Of a DNA stretch of 64,000 nt, positions 16,489 through 25,750 are shown piece after piece. The stretch spans positions 24,558 to 88,557 of the forward strand of contig NZ_PYUD01000007.1 of NCBI RefSeq assembly GCF_003028575.1, in the 5' to 3' direction. A model generated the notes under the pieces. That model was not told where the DNA came from. It was given only the letters and a program-made list of their open reading frames with translations, and made no database searches. Source of the DNA: Halomonas urumqiensis. Its GTDB lineage: Bacteria; Pseudomonadota; Gammaproteobacteria; Pseudomonadales; Halomonadaceae. Positions within the stretch are counted from its first letter, which is position 1. Each line of letters begins with the position of its first letter. The position numbers and the translations under genes were made by a program.

Positions 16489-19221
16489 TTAGCTCAACTT
16501 GCCGCAGCACTGCTTGTACTTCTTGCCGGAGCCACAGGGGCAGGCGTCGTTGCGTCCGAGCTTGGGGCCTTCACGACGCACCGGGCGACCATCGGCACCA
16601 GGCAGCGGCGCCTGCTGGTCCTGACCCTCTTCACTGGCCACGGCAGGGGCGTCAGGGTGGCTCGCCGCTTGGGCCCTCTCGCGCTCGAGGGTTTCGCGAC
16701 GCTGACGCTCCAGTTCCTCGACCTCTTCCGGGCGGCGAACCTTCACATGGCTGAGAATCCGCGTCACGTCGGACTTGATGTTGGTCAACAGGTTCTGGAA
16801 CAGCTCGAAGGATTCGCGCTTGTATTCCTGCTTGGGGTTCTTCTGGGCATAGCCACGCAGGTGAATGCCACGCCGCAGATGGTCCATCGACTGCAGGTGC
16901 TCCTTCCAGCGGGTGTCCAGTACCTGCAACATCACCTGCTTTTCGAAGCGACGCATGAGCTCGGTGCCAGCTTCCTCGACCTTGGTCTCGTAGGCCTCGC
17001 GGTGCATGTCCTGCAGCCGTTCACGCAGTTGTTCCTCGTGGAAGCGCTCATCCTGTTCGGACCACTCGACGACCGGCGCGTCGAGGTTGAACTCGCTGCG
17101 CAACTGATCCTGCAGGCCGGGCAGATCCCACTGTTCGGGAAGACTCTGCGGCGGCACATAATCGCTGATCGCCAGATCGAGCACTTCCTGGCGAATCCCC
17201 ATCACCGCCTCCGAGACTTCCTCGGCAGAGAGAATCTCGTTGCGTTGCTCATAGATCACGCGGCGCTGATCGTTGGCCACGTCATCGTATTCAAGCAGCT
17301 GCTTGCGAATGTCAAAGTTGCGGCTCTCGACCTTTTTCTGGGCGCGTTCCACGGCATTGGACACCATCTTGTGCTCGATGGCCTCGCCATGCTCCAGCCC
17401 CAGCGCCTTCATCATGCGCTGCACGCGGTCGGAGCCGAACAACCGCATCAGGCTGTCTTCCAGTGACAGGAAGAAGCGGGTCGAACCCGGATCGCCTTGG
17501 CGGCCGGCACGGCCGCGCAACTGATTATCGATGCGCCGCGACTCGTGGCGCTCCGAGCCGACCACATGCAGGCCACCGGCGGCCAGTACCGCCTCGTGAC
17601 GCTCGAGCCACTCAGCCTTGAGCTGCTCGACCTGCGCCTCGCTCGGGTTGTCGAGCTTGGCGGCCTCGGCCTCCCAGTTGCCCCCGAGCACGATATCGGT
17701 ACCACGGCCGGCCATGTTGGTGGCGATGGTCACCGCGCCGGGACGCCCGGCCTGGGCGATGATCTCGGCTTCGCTCTGGTGCTGCTTGGCGTTGAGCACG
17801 TTGAAGGCGATGCCGGCCTGTTTCATCAGGTTGGCCAGGTGCTCAGAGCTTTCGATGGACGCGGTACCCACCAATACCGGACGGCCCGCTTCGGTCTCGG
17901 CCTGAACATCCTTGATGATCGCCTCGAACTTCTCCTCGGCGGTCAGGTAGACCAGGTCGTTGAGGTCCTGCCTGATCAGCGGCTTGTTGGTGGGAATCAC
18001 CACCACATCCAGGCCATAGATCTGGCGGAATTCGAAGGCCTCGGTGTCGGCGGTGCCGGTCATGCCGGACAGCTTGTCGTAGAGTCGGAAATAGTTCTGG
18101 AAGGTGGTCGAGGCGAGTGTCTGGCTCTCGCGCTGCACCGTCAGCCCTTCCTTGGCTTCAACGGCCTGGTGCAGGCCTTCAGACCAGCGGCGCCCCGGCA
18201 TCGAGCGCCCGGTATGCTCATCGACGATCACCACTTGCCCTTCGCTGACGATGTAATCGACATCGCGATGGTAGAGGTGACGGGCACGCAGTGCCGAATG
18301 CATGTGGTGCAGCAGGTTGAGGTTCTGCGCGGCGTAGAGCGAGTCATCCTCGCCCAGGCGACCGTCCTGGCGCAGCAGTTCCTCGACCTTGTGGTGACCA
18401 GTTTCGGTGATCTCGACCTGCTTCTGCTTCTCGTCGAGCAGGAAGTCACCGCTGGTGGGGTCCTCCTCGTCCGTACAGCGCTCGAGCTGCCCGGCCAGAC
18501 GGTCAATGATCTTGTAGAGCTCGGTATTCTCGTCAACCGCACCTGAAATGATCAGCGGAGTACGCGCCTCATCGATGAGGATCGAGTCCACCTCGTCGAC
18601 GATGGCGAAGCTCAGGTCACGCTGGACCTTGTCCTCCAACGAGAACGCCATATTGTCGCGCAGGTAATCGAAACCGAACTCATTGTTGGTACCGTAGGTG
18701 ATGTCGCAGGCATAGGCCGTACGTTTTTCCTCGGAGGTCTGGCCGGAATAGATGATCCCCACCGAAAGCCCCAGGAATTCATAGAGCGGGCGCATCCATT
18801 CGGCGTCACGGCGTGCCAGGTAGTCGTTGACGGTCACGACATGCACGCCCTTGCCCGGCAGGGCATTGAGGAACACCGCCAGGGTTGCCACCAGGGTCTT
18901 GCCTTCACCGGTCTTCATCTCGGCGATGCGACCACGGTGCAGGGTCATGCCACCGATCATCTGCACATCGAAATGACGCATGCCCATCACCCGCTTGCTC
19001 GCCTCGCGAACCGTGGCGAATGCCTCGGGAAGCAGCGCATCCAGCGTCTCGCCCGCCTCGGCCCGGGTGCGCAACTCGCTGGCATGGGCCTTGAGGTCGG
19101 TATCGCTGAGGGCTTCGAGCTCGGCTTCCAGAGCGGTGATCTGACCGACCTGGCGGGCCATGCGTTTGACTTCACGGTCGTTCTTGGAACCGACGACCTT
19201 GCGTAACAGGGAATTGATCAT
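16489..19221 (-). CDS. secA: Preprotein translocase ATPase SecA
   Basis: Motor ATPase that drives unfolded preproteins through SecYEG. Walker A MKTGEGKT is at 102-109, [16 protein letters not shown] follows, and helicase motifs [10 protein letters not shown] and [13 protein letters not shown] are present. The C-terminal zinc-binding tail [13 protein letters not shown] (894-906), which contacts SecB and phospholipids, is intact. 910 residues from ATG 19221 (E. coli 901). The only ribosome-site candidate is a poor GGA 6 nt upstream, which can be buried in a helix with the preceding leader ORF (see 19226-19316). That ORF ends 38 nt upstream, as secM precedes secA in E. coli. Confidence 0.97.
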   Translation of the reverse strand: MINSLLRKVVGSKNDREVKRMARQVGQITALEAELEALSDTDLKAHASELRTRAEAGETLDALLPEAFATVREASKRVMGMRHFDVQMIGGMTLHRGRIAEMKTGEGKTLVATLAVFLNALPGKGVHVVTVNDYLARRDAEWMRPLYEFLGLSVGIIYSGQTSEEKRTAYACDITYGTNNEFGFDYLRDNMAFSLEDKVQRDLSFAIVDEVDSILIDEARTPLIISGAVDENTELYKIIDRLAGQLERCTDEEDPTSGDFLLDEKQKQVEITETGHHKVEELLRQDGRLGEDDSLYAAQNLNLLHHMHSALRARHLYHRDVDYIVSEGQVVIVDEHTGRSMPGRRWSEGLHQAVEAKEGLTVQRESQTLASTTFQNYFRLYDKLSGMTGTADTEAFEFRQIYGLDVVVIPTNKPLIRQDLNDLVYLTAEEKFEAIIKDVQAETEAGRPVLVGTASIESSEHLANLMKQAGIAFNVLNAKQHQSEAEIIAQAGRPGAVTIATNMAGRGTDIVLGGNWEAEAAKLDNPSEAQVEQLKAEWLERHEAVLAAGGLHVVGSERHESRRIDNQLRGRAGRQGDPGSTRFFLSLEDSLMRLFGSDRVQRMMKALGLEHGEAIEHKMVSNAVERAQKKVESRNFDIRKQLLEYDDVANDQRRVIYEQRNEILSAEEVSEAVMGIRQEVLDLAISDYVPPQSLPEQWDLPGLQDQLRSEFNLDAPVVEWSEQDERFHEEQLRERLQDMHREAYETKVEEAGTELMRRFEKQVMLQVLDTRWKEHLQSMDHLRRGIHLRGYAQKNPKQEYKRESFELFQNLLTNIKSDVTRILSHVKVRRPEEVEELERQRRETLERERAQAASHPDAPAVASEEGQDQQAPLPGADGRPVRREGPKLGRNDACPCGSGKKYKQCCGKLS

Positions 19222-19225
19222 GAAG

Positions 19226-19316
19226 GGTCCAGTGTCTGCGTGTGGCATCGTGCCAGCGCCTATCGGCGCTCGGCCATTCTTCGTCTTGTCGGATAGGCCA
19301 CGCAGTTGGGAGGACC
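19226..19316 (-). promoter_or_regulatory. Proposed secA start-site-masking mRNA structure
   Basis: On the minus-strand transcript, GGUCC (19316-19312), which encodes the Gly-Pro of the leader motif, can pair with GGACC (19230-19226), which contains the only SD-like GGA of secA. Inside it CUGCGUG (19305-19299) pairs with CACGCAG (19242-19236). Two local hairpins, GCGCC-GAUA-GGCGC (19269-19256, containing the leader stop) and UGGCA-CGA-UGCCA (19255-19243), stack against the inner helix with no unpaired base between them. A ribosome halted at the Arg-Gly-Pro-Pro codons would cover both 5' arms and free the secA start. The pairings are seen; the function is inferred. Confidence 0.5.
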
Positions 19317-19676
19317 ACGACGTGTCAACACGTCATGAGCCGCGGTGGAGCGCTGAGGGGTCGAAGGCGCTGGCAAGCGCTTCGTTCCGCGGATGCCCAA
19401 TGCGCGCGTGCAGGCAAGAGGCCAGCGCGCATGGGCCCGGCGGCGAGCCTTGAGGCGTGAACTGGCACGGATCATTGCCGGCGCCAGAATGCATACCTGT
19501 ACGATACGCTCGGCATGGCGCAGGTTGTCTGCGTGCGCAAGCCCCGCCGGCAGCAGGCACCCTACCAATAGCCCAGCCAGCCACCAGCGCGTCGGGCGTC
19601 GGATGGCCTGCCTGCGACTGGGCACCGCCCCATTCAGGACAGACTCGGCAGACGGCTGGGTAGGAACGGTGGGCAT
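19260..19676 (-). CDS. Putative SecM-like secretion-monitor leader peptide upstream of secA
   Basis: 138 codons, ATG 19676 with GGAGA about 12 nt upstream, TAG at 19260, 38 nt before secA on the same strand. I recognise no family domain. Residues 21-49 read as a Sec signal peptide: basic [10 protein letters not shown], hydrophobic [17 protein letters not shown], and AHA-D as a cleavage site. The rest is Arg/Ser/Thr-rich and looks disordered. Near the end lies RRGPP (119-123), fifteen residues before the stop; R-A-G-P ends the E. coli SecM arrest sequence, and RAPP-type motifs mark other known arrest peptides (ApdA, ApdP). Architecture and position match a secretion monitor; arrest itself is inference. 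The alternative is a chance ORF in a 500-bp gap. Confidence 0.6.
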   Translation of the reverse strand: MPTVPTQPSAESVLNGAVPSRRQAIRRPTRWWLAGLLVGCLLPAGLAHADNLRHAERIVQVCILAPAMIRASSRLKARRRAHARWPLACTRALGIRGTKRLPAPSTPQRSTAAHDVLTRRGPPNCVAYPTRRRMAERR

Positions 19677-19760
19677 GCTGTCGACGGTCTCCGGAGCGTG
19701 CTAGGCTCTCGTTTCAGTACGTAGAACCAACCCAGGGGTAATCCCCCGAGAAGCAAGCCA

Positions 19761-20222
19761 ATGAGTATAAAGGTTAAGCGGGCGCGAGCCCAGTCCATGA
19801 CCCGACTGTTGCAGGGTCACGGCGAACTGGGATCCTTGATGCGCATGGCGCGCCTGATCGAGCGCGCCCAACAACATCTGCGCGATCATCTCCCCGAGGA
19901 AGTGGGCGAGCACCTGCATGTCGGCGGTTATCAAGGTGGACGGCTGACACTGATCACCGACAGTGCGGTGTGGCTGACTCGCCTGCGCTATGAACAGCGT
20001 CGCCTGCTGGACCTTCTGCATCAGTTGCCGGGGTTCGAGGCGGTCACCGGATTCCACTTCAAGGTACGTCCGGTCCGCCCAGCCAAGGCGCCTGTACGCC
20101 AGGTCTGCGAACTCCCCGCCAGTGCGGCAGATGAATTGAGCAGTTGTGCCGCCGACGTGGACGACCCGCGCCTGAAGCGCGCCCTGGAACGGCTCGCCTC
20201 CCATGCCGAGCGTGAGTCGTGA
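19761..20222 (+). CDS. dciA: DciA/DUF721-family protein (helicase-loading type)
   Basis: 153 residues with the DUF721 pattern: LMRMARLIERAQQHLRDHLPEEVGEHLHVGGYQGGRLTLITDSAVWLTRLRYE is the KH-like core, followed by a Pro/Val-rich stretch and a tail. DciA is the ancestral bacterial operator that loads the replicative helicase DnaB in species without DnaC. This reading rests on family pattern and on location between lpxC and secA, as in pseudomonads. The N-terminus starts with basic MSIKVKRARAQSM. The stop codon lies inside a heptanucleotide repeat that follows the gene. Confidence 0.8.
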   Translation: MSIKVKRARAQSMTRLLQGHGELGSLMRMARLIERAQQHLRDHLPEEVGEHLHVGGYQGGRLTLITDSAVWLTRLRYEQRRLLDLLHQLPGFEAVTGFHFKVRPVRPAKAPVRQVCELPASAADELSSCAADVDDPRLKRALERLASHAERES

Positions 20223-20272
20223 GTCGTGAGTCGTGAGTCGTGAGTCGTGAGTCGTGAGTCGTGAGTCGTGAG
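20212..20272 (+). repeat. Heptanucleotide tandem repeat straddling the dciA stop
   Basis: Eight perfect copies of GTGAGTC (20212-20267) plus a partial GTGAG. The second copy supplies the TGA stop of dciA at 20220-20222. Seven is not a multiple of three, but every copy presents the same sequence, so gain or loss of copies after the second does not change the protein; reduction to one copy would extend it. Confidence 0.97.
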
Positions 20273-20299
20273 CGCAAAGTAACGCCTGCTTACACGAAG

Positions 20300-20331
20300 A
20301 AAACCCCACCGGTGTATGCCGATGGGGTTTT
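20300..20331. terminator. Bidirectional terminator between dciA and lpxC
   Basis: Stem AAAACCCCACCGG (20300-20312) pairs with CCGATGGGGTTTT (20319-20331) with one mismatch and a 6-nt loop. On the plus strand TTTTTCTT follows, on the minus strand the A-run gives a U-run, so it can stop both convergent genes. Confidence 0.9.
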
Positions 20332-20377
20332 TCTTACCGCTTAACGATTACGGCTGATCGCTCCGGGCGAAGCCCGG

Positions 20378-21289
20378 CTAGGCCATGGCTGGGGCGGCGT
20401 AGGAAATCGGCGCCACTTCGGTCTCGTCTTCGAAGGTCACGATCTCGAAGGCGTCCGGCTGCGCCATCAGTGCACGGCACAGCTGATTGTTCAGCGCATG
20501 GCCCGATTTCACGCCGCGAAACTCACCGATCAGGCTGTGGCCCAACTGGTAGAGGTCACCGATGGCATCCAGCACCTTGTGCTTGACGAATTCGTCGTCA
20601 TAGCGCAGACCGCCGTCGTTCACGATGCGGTAGTCGTCGACCACGATGGCGTTGTCTAGGCTGCCGCCCAGGGCCAAATTGTTGGAGCGCAGGTATTCGA
20701 GGTCCCGCATGAAGCCGAAGGTCCTGGCCCGCGACACTTCCTTGACGAAGGACGTGGTAGAGAAGTCGACCACGGCCGTCTGCTTTTGATCCTCGAACAC
20801 TGGGTGGTCGAAATCAATGGCAAAAGACACCTTGAAGCCCTGGTGGGGCAAGAAGATCGCTTCCTTGTCATCCTCGCGAACCACCACCTCACGCTTGATG
20901 CGGATGAACTTCTTGGGCGCGTTCTGCTCGCTGATACCCGCCGACTGGATGAGAAATACGAAGGGCCCGGCGCTGCCATCCATGATCGGCACCTCCGGGG
21001 CGCTCAGGTCGACATAGGCATTGTCGATTCCGAGCCCGGCGAGGGCCGACATCAAATGCTCGACGGTCGCCACCTTGGCGCCACCAGCAGAAAGCGCGGT
21101 GCACAGCGTGGTGTCGGTGACATGTTCGGCACGGGCCGGAATCTGCACCTCGGGATCGAGATCGGTTCGCACGAAGACGATCCCGGTATCCACGGGGGCC
21201 GGACGCAAGGTCAGGTAGACCTTCTTGCCGGAGTGCAGGCCGACGCCAGTGGCGCGGATGACGTTCTTCAGTGTGCGTTGTCTGATCAT
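20378..21289 (-). CDS. lpxC: UDP-3-O-acyl-N-acetylglucosamine deacetylase
   Basis: Zinc deacetylase of the committed step of lipid A synthesis. The zinc ligand His in [15 protein letters not shown] (His78) and the second site [14 protein letters not shown] with the His and Asp ligands are present. 303 residues against 305 in E. coli. The C-terminus ends with a short [13 protein letters not shown]; in E. coli the C-terminus is the FtsH degron, so regulated proteolysis is possible. It has its own promoter right after the ftsZ terminator; the start codon lacks a strong SD. Confidence 0.97.
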   Translation of the reverse strand: MIRQRTLKNVIRATGVGLHSGKKVYLTLRPAPVDTGIVFVRTDLDPEVQIPARAEHVTDTTLCTALSAGGAKVATVEHLMSALAGLGIDNAYVDLSAPEVPIMDGSAGPFVFLIQSAGISEQNAPKKFIRIKREVVVREDDKEAIFLPHQGFKVSFAIDFDHPVFEDQKQTAVVDFSTTSFVKEVSRARTFGFMRDLEYLRSNNLALGGSLDNAIVVDDYRIVNDGGLRYDDEFVKHKVLDAIGDLYQLGHSLIGEFRGVKSGHALNNQLCRALMAQPDAFEIVTFEDETEVAPISYAAPAMA

Positions 21290-21330
21290 GGGCAGTGGCC
21301 AGGCTATTTGTCAGTTATCAAACACCGTTC

Positions 21331-21359
21331 ACTATAACACCGAACGAGTGTTTCAACAA
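21331..21359 (-). promoter_or_regulatory. Predicted lpxC promoter
   Basis: On the minus strand TTGTTG (21359-21354), a 17-bp spacer and TATAGT (21336-21331) form a sigma-70-like promoter about 42 bp before the lpxC start codon. The -35 overlaps the U-tract of the ftsZ terminator. Confidence 0.45.
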
Positions 21360-21385
21360 AAAAACATCGCCCGGCACGGCCGATG
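21358..21385 (-). terminator. Intrinsic terminator after ftsZ (end of dcw cluster)
   Basis: Minus-strand hairpin CATCGGCCG-TGC-CGGGCGATG (21385-21365, one mismatch) is followed by seven U (21364-21358). It is a classical rho-independent terminator 16 bp after the ftsZ stop. Confidence 0.9.
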
Positions 21386-21401
21386 CGCGCCATCGCTGCC
21401 C

Positions 21402-22583
21402 TCAATCGGCCTGACGACGCAGGAAAGCCGGGATATCGAGATAGTCGTCGAGCTCCTGGGAGCGACGCTTCTCGGCGCGCGGCTTGGCCGCTTCCTCGGG
21501 CTCCGGCGAACGTGCAGCGGCCTGCTGTCGCATCGCCGCAGGCTGCTGACGCTGGCGATAGTCACCACTGTCACCACGGCGCGCGGTCTCGCGGGCGGGG
21601 GCAGCCTTCTGTTGAACGGCCTGGCGACCATCCAGGCCGGCGGCCACTACGGTAACGCGCAGTTCGTCGGTCATTTCCATATCGATGGAGGTACCCACCA
21701 CGATGGTGGCGTCCTGCGAGGCGAACTCCTGGACAGTAGCACCGACATCGTTGAACTCGCCGATCGAGAGATCCGGCCCCGCGGTAATGTTGACCAGAAT
21801 TCCTCGTGCGCCATGCAAGTCGATGTCTTCGAGCAGTGGGCTGCGAATGGCTTTCTCGGCCGCTTCACGGGCACGGTTCTCACCAGTGGCGCCACCGGTT
21901 CCCATCATCGCCATGCCCATCTCGGACATTACGGTGCGTACGTCCGCAAAGTCGACGTTGATGATACCGGGGCTGGTGATCAGCTCGGCAATGCCCTGCA
22001 CGGCACCCAGCAGTACATCATTGGCGGCACTGAACGCCGTCAGCAGGCTGGCGCTCTTGCCAAGCACGGAGAGCAGCTTTTCGTTGGGAATGGTGATCAA
22101 CGAATCGACATGCTCCGAGAGCTCTTTCATGCCCTCCTCGGCCGCACGCATACGCTTGGGCCCCTCGAAGGGGAACGGGCGAGTCACCACGGCGACGGTC
22201 AGGATGCCAAGCTCCTTGGCCACCTGCGCCACCACAGGCGCACCACCGGTACCGGTACCGCCCCCCATGCCGGCGGTGATGAACACCATGTCGGCGCCAT
22301 TGAGCAGCTCTGCGATGCGTTCGCGATCCTCCATGGCGGCCTGCCGGCCGACATCGGGATTGGCGCCGGCGCCAAGCCCCTTGGTGATCTCGCTGCCGAG
22401 TTGCAGGACGGTCTTGGCGGCCACCCGCTTGAGGGCCTGGGCATCGGTGTTGGCGCAGATGAACTCCACGCCTTCGATGTTACTTTCCACCATGTGGTTG
22501 ACGGCATTGCCGCCACCGCCGCCAACGCCGATCACCTTGATCACGGCGCTGCTTGAGGGTGCGCTATCTACGAGTTCGAACAT
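21402..22583 (-). CDS. ftsZ: Cell division tubulin homologue FtsZ
   Basis: GTPase that polymerises into the division ring. The tubulin signature GGGTGTG is at 107-113, preceded by [14 protein letters not shown]. After the core comes a Gln/Arg-rich linker (about 320-375), then the conserved C-terminal peptide [14 protein letters not shown] that binds FtsA and ZipA. 393 residues from ATG 22583, which has AGGAGA 9 nt upstream. Longer readings upstream belong to the ftsA-ftsZ gap and ftsA itself. It is the last gene of the cluster. Confidence 0.98.
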   Translation of the reverse strand: MFELVDSAPSSSAVIKVIGVGGGGGNAVNHMVESNIEGVEFICANTDAQALKRVAAKTVLQLGSEITKGLGAGANPDVGRQAAMEDRERIAELLNGADMVFITAGMGGGTGTGGAPVVAQVAKELGILTVAVVTRPFPFEGPKRMRAAEEGMKELSEHVDSLITIPNEKLLSVLGKSASLLTAFSAANDVLLGAVQGIAELITSPGIINVDFADVRTVMSEMGMAMMGTGGATGENRAREAAEKAIRSPLLEDIDLHGARGILVNITAGPDLSIGEFNDVGATVQEFASQDATIVVGTSIDMEMTDELRVTVVAAGLDGRQAVQQKAAPARETARRGDSGDYRQRQQPAAMRQQAAARSPEPEEAAKPRAEKRRSQELDDYLDIPAFLRRQAD

Positions 22584-22618
22584 TAGCCCCGTCTCCTGGA
22601 ACGCCGATGGCGATCCTG

Positions 22619-23908
22619 TCAGAAATTTCCTTTCAACCAGCCCTTCAGCCTTTCCAGCGCAGGGATCGACTCCCTGAGCCCGCGCCGGGAGACGTCTTCG
22701 CGTCTCGGCTGTACCGGCACGACGCTGCCCTGTGTCTGTCGACCGTGACCCTGACGATGCTCCTGCAGGGCGTAATGTAGCAAACCGACTCCAGTCGAAT
22801 AAATCGGGTTGCGAACGACATCGGCAAGCCCGCGCACGTTCTGCGGGCAAGCGATGCGAACCGGCATGTGGAAAATCTCCTCGGCCAGCTCCACCACGCC
22901 CTCCATGCGCGAGGTCCCGCCAGTGAGTACGACGCCGGCGGCCACCATGTCCTCATAGCCACTGCGGCGCAACTCATCGCGCACGAGTGTGAACAATTCT
23001 TCATAACGCGGTTCGACCACCTCTGCCAGCGATTGGCGAGACAGGTCGCGCGCGGGTCGGTCGCCGACGCTTGGCACCTTGATCATCTCGTCGCTGGCGG
23101 CGAGTTGGGTCAGCGCACAGGCATACTTGACCTTGATCTCCTCGGCGTACTGGGTCGGTGTCCGCAGTGCCATGGCAATATCATTGGTGACCTGGTCACC
23201 GGCAATCGGTATCACCGCGGTATGGCGAATGGCACCTTCGGTGAACACCGCGATGTCGGTGGTGCCACCGCCGATGTCGACCATGCAGACGCCCAATTCG
23301 CGCTCATCCTCGGTGAGCACCGACATGCTCGAGGCGAGTTGCTCGAGGATGATGGCATCCACCTCGAGACCACAGCGCCGCACGCATTTCTCGATGTTCT
23401 GCACCGCATTGAGTGCCGCGGTGACAAGATGCACCCGAGCCTCGAGGCGCACACCAGACATGCCGAGTGGCTCGCGGATACCGCCCTGAGTATCGATGGA
23501 GAACTCCTGAGGCAATACGTGCAGCACACGCTGGCCTTCGGAAATGGCTCGGGCACGGGCCGAATCGATAACGCGATCAATATCGGAGGGCGTGACTTCA
23601 CGCTCCTTGATCGCTACCACACCGTCGGAATTCATCGAACTGATGTGGCTTCCCGCAACACCCACATAGACGGAATGGATATCGCAACCGGCCATCAACT
23701 CCGCTTCTTCCACAGCACGCTGAATCGACTGGACCGTCGATTCGATATTGATCACCACTCCCTTCTTCATGCCTCGGGAGGGATGCGAGCCGATACCGGC
23801 AATCTCGATACTGCCATCGTCGGTTGGCTGCCCCACGATCGCCACGACCTTGGACGTTCCGATATCCAGCCCGACTACCATGTTGGACGCATTGGATGGA
23901 GCTGCCAT
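22619..23908 (-). CDS. ftsA: Cell division actin-like protein FtsA
   Basis: Membrane tether of the Z-ring. Actin-fold ATPase with [17 protein letters not shown] at the N-terminus, [15 protein letters not shown] in the middle and [13 protein letters not shown] later. The extreme C-terminus ([13 protein letters not shown]) is the amphipathic membrane-targeting helix. 429 residues against 420 in E. coli. The start follows an AGGAG about 10 nt upstream. A 193-bp gap separates it from ftsQ, unlike the overlaps elsewhere in the cluster, and holds a likely promoter. Confidence 0.97.
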   Translation of the reverse strand: MAAPSNASNMVVGLDIGTSKVVAIVGQPTDDGSIEIAGIGSHPSRGMKKGVVINIESTVQSIQRAVEEAELMAGCDIHSVYVGVAGSHISSMNSDGVVAIKEREVTPSDIDRVIDSARARAISEGQRVLHVLPQEFSIDTQGGIREPLGMSGVRLEARVHLVTAALNAVQNIEKCVRRCGLEVDAIILEQLASSMSVLTEDERELGVCMVDIGGGTTDIAVFTEGAIRHTAVIPIAGDQVTNDIAMALRTPTQYAEEIKVKYACALTQLAASDEMIKVPSVGDRPARDLSRQSLAEVVEPRYEELFTLVRDELRRSGYEDMVAAGVVLTGGTSRMEGVVELAEEIFHMPVRIACPQNVRGLADVVRNPIYSTGVGLLHYALQEHRQGHGRQTQGSVVPVQPRREDVSRRGLRESIPALERLKGWLKGNF

Positions 23909-23977
23909 GAGTCGCGATGTCTCCTCGAATCTGACCCGTTTGATTGGGCCTGCAATACATAAATTGAACTAGGGGCA

Positions 23978-23983
23978 ATTATA
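23978..23983 (-). promoter_or_regulatory. Candidate -10 of an ftsA promoter
   Basis: The 193-bp ftsQ-ftsA gap is AT-rich compared with its surroundings and contains a perfect TATAAT on the minus strand, about 70 bp before the ftsA start. No convincing -35 stands 17 bp upstream. Extra ftsA/ftsZ promoters in this place are common in other gammaproteobacteria. Confidence 0.35.
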
Positions 23984-24101
23984 GGAACAACTTGGGTTGA
24001 TTCTCCACCCCTTAACGGAAAACAAACTTCACGATACGGTGATTTTGTTGCGAAAGAAATAGGCGAATGCCTTTTAACACATGTCATCCAGACAAAAATG
24101 A

Positions 24102-24827
24102 TCAACTTTCTCCCGCCGACTGTTCTTCAAGAGGTTCGGTTTCGCCATGCCAGGCCACCGCCACTCCATTAGGGTATCGAAGATCAATGTAGCGAATATG
24201 CGACGACTGTGAACCGAGTTGTCGTTGCCAGGCGGCCGACAGACGTGAAAGTCGCGCCGCACGGTCATTTCGGCCGAGCATCACCCATACGCCATCGTCC
24301 AGTTGGAAGCGCCAGGCACCACGCGGTTCAAGTCGCAATTGCGACAACTCAAGCCCCAATTGCGCGAACTGAATGGCCAATTGCTGGTGATAACCAAGTA
24401 CTTCGGCACCACTGCCGGAGGGCCCGGCAAGATCCGGCAAGTCGCCGGGCAGCGACACCGGGCCAACGGCAAAAGGTTCACCCTCGGGGTTAAGCAGGTG
24501 ATCATCGTTCCAGCGCGCGACTGGCACTTGTTCGACCAGCTCGAAGGTCAACGCATCGGGCCATTGACGGCTGACACGCACCTCGGCGAGCCAGTCAATC
24601 GCCAGCGCCTCCTCGCGCAACTCCGTGACACTCACGGAAAGCCAGCTCTGCCCGCGCAGTAGAGGAGCGAGTTGCTCACGCAGATAATCGGCACTGACAT
24701 GCTCGAGCTCACCACGAATCGATACCCGTTCGATGGGGCGGTCCAGCCACAGCCAAAGCGCACGGCCGCCGGCCCCGATCAACAGCGCCAAGAGTACTAC
24801 GCCAAGCCAGCCTCCTCGCTGCGTCAT
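24102..24827 (-). CDS. ftsQ: Cell division protein FtsQ
   Basis: Bitopic divisome scaffold linking FtsB/FtsL to the rest of the machinery. One N-terminal membrane segment (about 7-27, LGVVLLALLIGAGGRALWLW), then a POTRA domain starting IERVSIRGELEHVSADYLREQL and the FtsQ domain with WLAEVRVSRQWPDALTFELVEQVPVARW. 241 residues; E. coli 276. Start overlaps the ddlB stop by four bases (ATGA). Confidence 0.95.
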   Translation of the reverse strand: MTQRGGWLGVVLLALLIGAGGRALWLWLDRPIERVSIRGELEHVSADYLREQLAPLLRGQSWLSVSVTELREEALAIDWLAEVRVSRQWPDALTFELVEQVPVARWNDDHLLNPEGEPFAVGPVSLPGDLPDLAGPSGSGAEVLGYHQQLAIQFAQLGLELSQLRLEPRGAWRFQLDDGVWVMLGRNDRAARLSRLSAAWQRQLGSQSSHIRYIDLRYPNGVAVAWHGETEPLEEQSAGES

Positions 24828-25750
24828 GCCCTGCCCTGCTCTAAGGTAGTGGCCAGGATCCTCAGCACCAGGGTCTCGAAGTCGATACCCGCATGAGCGG
24901 CGGCCTGAGGCACCAGGCTATGGTCCGTCATGCCGGGCGATGTGTTGACTTCGATCAGCCAGAAGCCCCCCTCACTGTCGCGCATGACATCCACACGACC
25001 CCAGCCTGCCGCGCCCACCGCATCGAAAGCCTGTCGACACAGTTGGCCAAGCTCGGCCTCCTCGTCAGCCGAAAGACCACACGGCAAGTGGTAGAGGGTG
25101 TCATTGGAGACATACTTTGCCTCGTAGTCGTAGAAACCACCCGGCACTTCGACGCGAATCGCCGGCAATACCCTGTCCCCCAGCAGCGACACGGTATACT
25201 CCTCACCTTCGATGAAGCGCTCCGCCATCACACGGGCATCGAACCTGGCGGCATCACGATAGGCGGCCTCCAGTGCCTCGGGGCTATCGACGATATTGAT
25301 GCCAAGTGTCGAGCCCTCGTGCACGGGCTTTACGATCAACGGCAGCCCAAGCCGCCTTGACACCGCGACCCAATCGGCATCCGCCTCGAGCATCTCCGCC
25401 ATCGGTGTGGGCAGGCCCAGTGCCTGCCAGACGAGCTTGGTGCGCTGTTTGTCCATGCCCAGCGCCGACGCCAGCACGCCGCTGCCCGTATAGGGTATGC
25501 CAAGCAGCTCGAGCGCCCCTTGCAGGGTGCCATCTTCACCACCACGACCGTGCAGGGCGATGAACACCCGGTCCGGTGCCAGTGCCTCGAGCCCAACCAA
25601 ACCACCCTTCGCGGGGTCATAGCCCGTGGCATCGACACCAGCACGCTGCAGCGCCGACAGCACGGCGGCACCGCTCTTCAGCGACACCTCACGTTCGGCG
25701 GACTCACCACCATACATCACCACGACACGCCCCAGATCGGCAGGGGTCAT
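24824..25750 (-). CDS. ddlB: D-alanine--D-alanine ligase B
   Basis: ATP-grasp enzyme that makes the D-Ala-D-Ala dipeptide for the pentapeptide precursor. [58 protein letters not shown] and the C-terminal [24 protein letters not shown] are the family blocks. 308 residues, as in E. coli (306). Start overlaps the murC stop by four bases, end overlaps ftsQ, so it is part of one translationally coupled string. Confidence 0.97.
   Translation of the reverse strand: MTPADLGRVVVMYGGESAEREVSLKSGAAVLSALQRAGVDATGYDPAKGGLVGLEALAPDRVFIALHGRGGEDGTLQGALELLGIPYTGSGVLASALGMDKQRTKLVWQALGLPTPMAEMLEADADWVAVSRRLGLPLIVKPVHEGSTLGINIVDSPEALEAAYRDAARFDARVMAERFIEGEEYTVSLLGDRVLPAIRVEVPGGFYDYEAKYVSNDTLYHLPCGLSADEEAELGQLCRQAFDAVGAAGWGRVDVMRDSEGGFWLIEVNTSPGMTDHSLVPQAAAHAGIDFETLVLRILATTLEQGRA

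Noticed and set aside
19350-19380. The GIRG sequence inside the secA leader ORF as a SecM GIRAGP site
   Set aside because: It lacks the following Gly-Pro and the upstream Trp/Ile spacing of SecM; the RGPP nearer the C-terminus is the better candidate.
19701-20309. A 202-codon minus-strand frame with a repeated His-Asp-Ser-Arg-Leu-Thr-Thr pattern
   Set aside because: It is the reverse reading of the heptamer repeat and of dciA, not a gene.
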